From: Strix aluco
Lineage: Eukaryota > Chordata > Aves > Strigiformes > Strigidae
Assembly: GCF_031877795.1 (NCBI RefSeq)
Contig: NC_133948.1
Span: 9,904,948-9,968,947 of the forward strand
Length of the DNA: 64,000 nucleotides
Reading direction: 5' to 3'
The position numbers and the translations under genes are program-made. Of this stretch, positions 59,701-64,000 are shown in pieces; position 1 is the first letter of the stretch; every line of letters starts with the position of its first letter. The notes under the pieces were generated by a model, which was given only the letters and a program-made list of their open reading frames with translations, searched no databases and had not been told where the DNA came from.

Positions 59701-62700
59701 TGGAAACAGATGTAAAACGCCAAGCTGATTGTCACTGACTGTCCACTTCCACGGCTGCTCCAGCTGAACAGTCCTATCTGTCAGCAGCACTGATCCTTAC
59801 TTCTTTTTTATTTGTTTTGCAGCACCCCAATGTGTCCTTTTTGAGTCTCTTGTTAGACTGTCATAAAAGTAACTGTGACGCAGCAGACACTTGAAGGACA
59901 ACTGATTCCTGGTACTCAGCAGTTAACCTTGAGATGGAGAGGGTTGGAAATAAATGTTATGGCATCTAGAAGTTGAGATACCATACTGAGAAAAGAGTGG
60001 GAAATACAGTTTTACCTTAGCTTAGCTGGCAGACCTGCATTGCCAAAGCAGTTAGATATACAGTCCCGTAAGGTTGACACTGATTTAGAAGACCAAACTA
60101 ATTTTCTACAGCCTTCAACTTAATGTTTTGTAAGACTACTGGAAGACATTTTGTTGTGCTGCAACGGCTTATTTCTTTTCTAACAAAATAACCACCCGTA
60201 GAGGCAGTATTCAGAGCAATAAGCTGAGTCATGGTCATTCTTTGTAATGATTAATTATTTGAAAATGAATTTTAGATTTGTGATGTATCTCTTTTCCTGC
60301 TGTTCATAACAACTAAGTGGTTGAACATTGTGAGTAATTCTGTCTAACTCATGCTAGTGCAAGGGGAGCAGCTGCTCTGTATTTTCAGAGTTCCAAATAA
60401 TAGAAGAAAATTTGCATGTAGGAAAAATAGATTTAATATCCTAAACCCTTTGTATGCAAAAAGGGAAAACTATACGCAAAGCATTACATTTTCGAAGTGG
60501 CACAGGCAGTTTTCAGCTACTCTTACATGCAACCTGTTGGAAGGTCTCATGAATCAACTGGTGTGTGCCTCTGTCCATTCATGAATGCAGGAGGGCACAA
60601 AGGTGGCGTATAATAGCTGTAAAAGTCCAAGATAAAATACCACTGGTAGATGGGAATTACGTTTTGGATGGCAACAAGCAGAGCAAAGCACATTTTTTTC
60701 ACCTCCTCTGAACTACTGATAGCAAAGAGACTGTGGACAAACTTAGTCAGTTCTCAGTGGGATTTCCTAACAAGGGAAGTTCCTGAGATGTAACCAGTTT
60801 TAGAGCCCCTTTCCTTGCATGATTGAGGCTCAGCAAAAAGACAAGAGCAAAGCCTTTTTATCTAGCAATATACTCCTTTTAGACTGCAGCCCTTCTGAAA
60901 ATACAACCTCTGGTATGTGGGGTTAAAAGTACCATGTCCTCTTATCTGAAGGGAGAGAAGCACTTACTGGCTGATCTAAGGCTTTCATATTTGCAAAATG
61001 ATTCAAGAGTCTCACTTGGAAAGCTCTACAGAAGTGTCAGATGTTATTATGTACCTCGTTGTTCCAAATGACAAGAAGAAAATTACAGAAAGTAAGCCAT
61101 CATTTTTGTGAATCAGAGTCCTCCCACTTCCTTACCACTGCTTAGCAATTTTTATGCCAGAAAAAGGAAGGATTTATTTAAAATCACAACTGTCATGAAT
61201 GATGATTCCCAGCCCACACCTGGCTTTTGGAATGCTACATTTCTGAAGCTTTAGGTGCATCTCTCAGCTCTTTGCAGGCCTGTTGTACAACTTCTGTAAT
61301 TTTACCCCAAAAAAATTACTTTCTAAAAAAATGCCTTTAGAAGGAACAAAGACTACGAAAGAGTAAGCTGGTTTAGTTCAAAAGACAATCTGAAAATGTG
61401 GCTTTTTTCAGTATAGTTGCTAATGTGTGATTACTTCAGATGTCAGTTTAGATCTGTTCACCTTTCCACTATCAGCAGAAGATGCAGATACAAGACTGAA
61501 TAACTAACTGTGCCTCAGTTACAAGCTAAATATATCTTGCCACTCTAGATAGCCATGGAAATGATGAATACAGTCTAATTTTTTCTATGAGCTATGTGGT
61601 CGGTCTGATTTCATCTCTGTGTGAGAATTAGGTAAACACCTCTTAAATTAAAGAGAATTTTTCTCTTTTATTAAAAATGTGTGGAAGTGGCTCCCAGCTG
61701 CCTTCAGCGTTGAATCTTGGGTATGCATGTGATTTTTGTTTTACAGAATTGTGCAAAAACTCCTTCTGGCTCCTGAATGCTTTGTCGTTGCACAGGTTAA
61801 ATGAAGTTAGAAGGCCAGTGTATTTCCATGACCGATCCCAAGCACATTTCTAACTTTGTGCAAACAGGATACCCCCACGTGCAGGGTTTTAAGTACCGCT
61901 CCCTTTCGCACTCCCAGGACCAGTCCAGCCAGTGGCAACATCTGTGTGAGGCCATGGCTGCTGCCACGTGAACCCCCTTGATTTTTAGCACAGAATTTTT
62001 TTCCAGCACTTTTTGTAATAGGATCTCAGAAACATTTGCACGTCCAGTAGGCACACAGTTCCACTGTGACAGAAGATAATCTTATCAGGGAGTAAGCTGA
62101 GAGGAAGGTGAAGTGACAGGCAGTGCTGCCCACTGTGAATCTAACACCCAGAGTAAATTCTTGTTTTCCATGGGCTTTGCTTGTAGGCTGGTACGTCAGC
62201 TTCGGGGTGAGGTTTTTGCATCATCGTGATTCCATATATAGTGAGCAGTGATCTGTCTGCTCTCAGATGAGGATTTGGGAATATAAGGAGGAGCCTCCTC
62301 TCTTTATGGCATATACCAGGAGTGTAACATGAGAGGGCTAGAGCTAGACAGTGTGATGGTCCCACCTCCTCTGTCTGTCTGCATCCATTCTGCTTTCAGA
62401 AAATGAGGAAGGCGGCACAGCTACACCTCCAAACTGTGTTGAGAATAAGCACAGTAAAATCTTCTAGGTACTTCCGAATGCCTCCTAGTTACTAGTAGTA
62501 GGTTTGGAGCCTGTGAGTAATTTTTCCAGGTTTACATTGAACTCTACCATAGAGAGCAAAATGTAAGGATCTAAAATCCCTGTTCCAGAGCCCCCTGGCT
62601 GAGCATTTTGCTGTCATGGCAGTAGACTAATGAGGGATCTGTACTTAATCTTCAGAGAGATGGTGATTCTGGTTTTCAGTAATGAAAAAAATGTATACAT

Positions 62701-62897
62701 TTAACTCACCATCTTCTGGCTTGCTCTGTCTGGTCCTGCTTCAAGCAGATACTTGAAGCCTGGAATGATTCCAGAGGTTAGCAGGAGTTTGACAAACAAC
62801 ACATTCAGGCTATTTTTGATTTAAGGAGAATACATGGGGGGCGGGGGTGGTTTTGGTTGGTTTTGGGGTTTTTTTTAAAGTATTCTTAAATTAAAAA

Positions 62898-62937
62898 TTT
62901 GGGGTTTTTTCTTTAAAAAATAATGAAAAACCCCAAA
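62898..62937. repeat. 12-bp inverted repeat TTTGGGGTTTTT / AAAAACCCCAAA
   Basis: The arms at 62898-62909 and 62926-62937 are perfectly complementary with a 16-nt A-rich loop. A G-rich block with repeated GG/GGGG and TTTT runs lies just upstream (62836-62878) and contains another GGGGTTTTTT. Confidence 0.85.
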
Positions 62938-63371
62938 CGGTTCCTCTACTGCTGTCTCGCTGCCTTTGCAGTGTCTCCACTGCCTCTTGCCAGTCCGTGC
63001 TGCCAGGCCTCCACAGACACTTCAGCTATGTCCTTTATAGGAACGTCTGGCCTTTTAGGCGAATGCTGCACAGGCCATTCTCTGTTCCTGCCTGCAGCTC
63101 CCGGCAGACAGAATTAGCCTTGGAAACAGCTGTATGGCAGACAGAGAGGGAGGCAGGGACTGGATCTTATGCTGTAACTATCTACTAAAATATTAGCACT
63201 TATTTCCAGAGAACTGGAATGAACCAAAGTTAGCCTTCATACATATGAGATTAATTCTGACCTGCAGTGTATGATCTGAAATGAAATCATACAAAAATAA
63301 ATATTCCAAAACCTGAAGACCATGGCTCATTGCTCCTGTCTGCAAGCTCTTGGGTCTGGTTACTTGTTATG

Positions 63372-63752
63372 TCAAAAAGAGAGAGTGTCTCTGTCATTCA
63401 CAATTTTTCTCTTTCCTTTTGAATTATTTTTCTGACCAGCAAAGGCTTCAGGGTTGATTCCAGCCTCTTTCAGCAGCTTGACAGTGCTGTAATTCAGCAT
63501 CAGCTGAAAGCATATGAAGGGTGCAACAGACTCAAGGGTTTGGCCACTTACTGCTGTGTACCATCTCAATGGGATGTGGTCATGTTTGCATATCATCTGA
63601 AAATTTCTCGACAGCAAACACCCCTTTAGGTTAGGACTCATAGCAAGTGCATCTGCTTTACAGATAATTAGGAGTTCCTTCAAGAGGTCCTTTGAAGAAA
63701 AATTATGTCTTTCTCTAAGAGAAGCCCAAGTGAAGTTTGTTACTCTGGCCAT
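63372..63752 (-). CDS. candidate small antisense ORF, 126 residues, unrecognised
   Basis: I do not recognise this protein. The frame is open upstream to 63905 (177 codons). The internal ATG at 63752-63750 sits in CCGCCATGG, an optimal start context. The product would begin MARVTNFTWASLRERHNF, have Leu/Ile/Cys-rich and Phe-rich middle segments, and end with a basic stretch (QKNNSKGKRKIVND). No signal peptide or known motif is visible. It lies antisense inside a PPIL2 intron. No AATAAA follows within about 200 bases on its strand. A chance frame of this size is quite possible in 64 kb. A single-exon gene, a retrocopy fragment, or the last exon of a minus-strand gene extending right are the other options. 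Confidence 0.2.
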   Translation of the reverse strand: MARVTNFTWASLRERHNFSSKDLLKELLIICKADALAMSPNLKGCLLSRNFQMICKHDHIPLRWYTAVSGQTLESVAPFICFQLMLNYSTVKLLKEAGINPEAFAGQKNNSKGKRKIVNDRDTLSF

Positions 63753-64000
63753 GGCGGAGAGCAGAAATGCAGGGCCTGAAGCAATGGCACTGCAGCAGCA
63801 TGGTGGTGTGGCAGAGAGTATGTCCCCGATGCTGCCCTGCCAGGCCAGATCAAGGTGGAAAGGTGAAAAATGTGAAAGGCAAAAAAGGAAAGAGAAGTTC
63901 TGCACAGGGCATGGTGCTGTTGATGGGCGGTGGGTCTGCAGGCTTTGCAGGTGTGTTTCTGGGTTTGGGCAGCACTTGTTGACATGGAGCCTCGCTATAT

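Larger units (their letters stand above)
56775..64000 (+). other. PPIL2: PPIL2 intron 14, running off the window
   Basis: This is 7.2 kb with no further PPIL2 exon. It contains a G/T-rich block and inverted repeat (62836-62937) and, on the opposite strand, an unexplained open frame (63372-63905). The rest shows no recognisable feature. Confidence 0.75.

Noticed and set aside
56775..64000. Searched by eye for the next PPIL2 exon (GGESYWGKPF...)
   Set aside because: No matching coding sequence with splice sites was found, so the gene is taken to continue outside the window.

Overview
This is vertebrate nuclear DNA and almost certainly avian. The genes are split into short exons with GT-AG introns. 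A promoter CpG island is present. Recent repeats are nearly absent apart from one truncated copy carrying the 3'-end signature of a CR1 LINE (the ATTCTATG-type octamer end plus the conserved GGTTGGAAGGGACCT block), which is typical of birds. The species cannot be told from the window.

Two protein-coding genes lie head-to-tail on the + strand. Positions 1 to about 9000 hold the 3' end of HIRA, the histone H3.3 chaperone subunit: seven exons encoding the C-terminal ~255 residues, the stop at 8153-8155, and a 3'UTR with a poly(A) signal at 8975. Positions 9001 to about 10930 are intergenic, with a possible second poly(A) signal (9879) and the CR1 fragment (about 10138-10250). A CpG island (about 10930-11860) carries the promoter and first exons of PPIL2. 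PPIL2 encodes the U-box/cyclophilin-type peptidyl-prolyl isomerase (CYP60 family). Fourteen coding exons between 11417 and 56774 encode residues 1 to ~341, covering the U-box, the linker and the first part of the cyclophilin domain including three PPIase active-site residues. The rest of the cyclophilin domain and the C-terminal tail are not found in the last 7.2 kb, so the gene runs off the right edge.

Most of the window is intron. The largest are PPIL2 intron 5 (13.8 kb, splitting the U-box), intron 8 (6.6 kb) and intron 12 (12.6 kb). Supportable content in them is two MIR-type ancient SINE fragments (42984-43088 antisense, 46908-47050 sense), a third MIR/L3-like fragment (about 29625-29735), an (AT)21 microsatellite (47319-47360), G-quadruplex-capable tracts, and several perfect hairpins that no gene or known repeat explains.

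No prokaryote-like system, CRISPR array, tRNA, rRNA or clear viral element was seen. The more interesting observations are a decayed partial copy of a HIRA exon in the next intron (2975-3022), long-stem perfect hairpins at 30285-30323 and 46545-46572, and an uncharacterised antisense open frame with an optimal start context at the right edge (63372-63752). The HIRA-PPIL2 adjacency also differs from the human arrangement as I remember it. HIRA acts in replication-independent nucleosome assembly and PPIL2 in spliceosome-associated and ubiquitin-related protein folding. Nothing in the sequence suggests that they work together.
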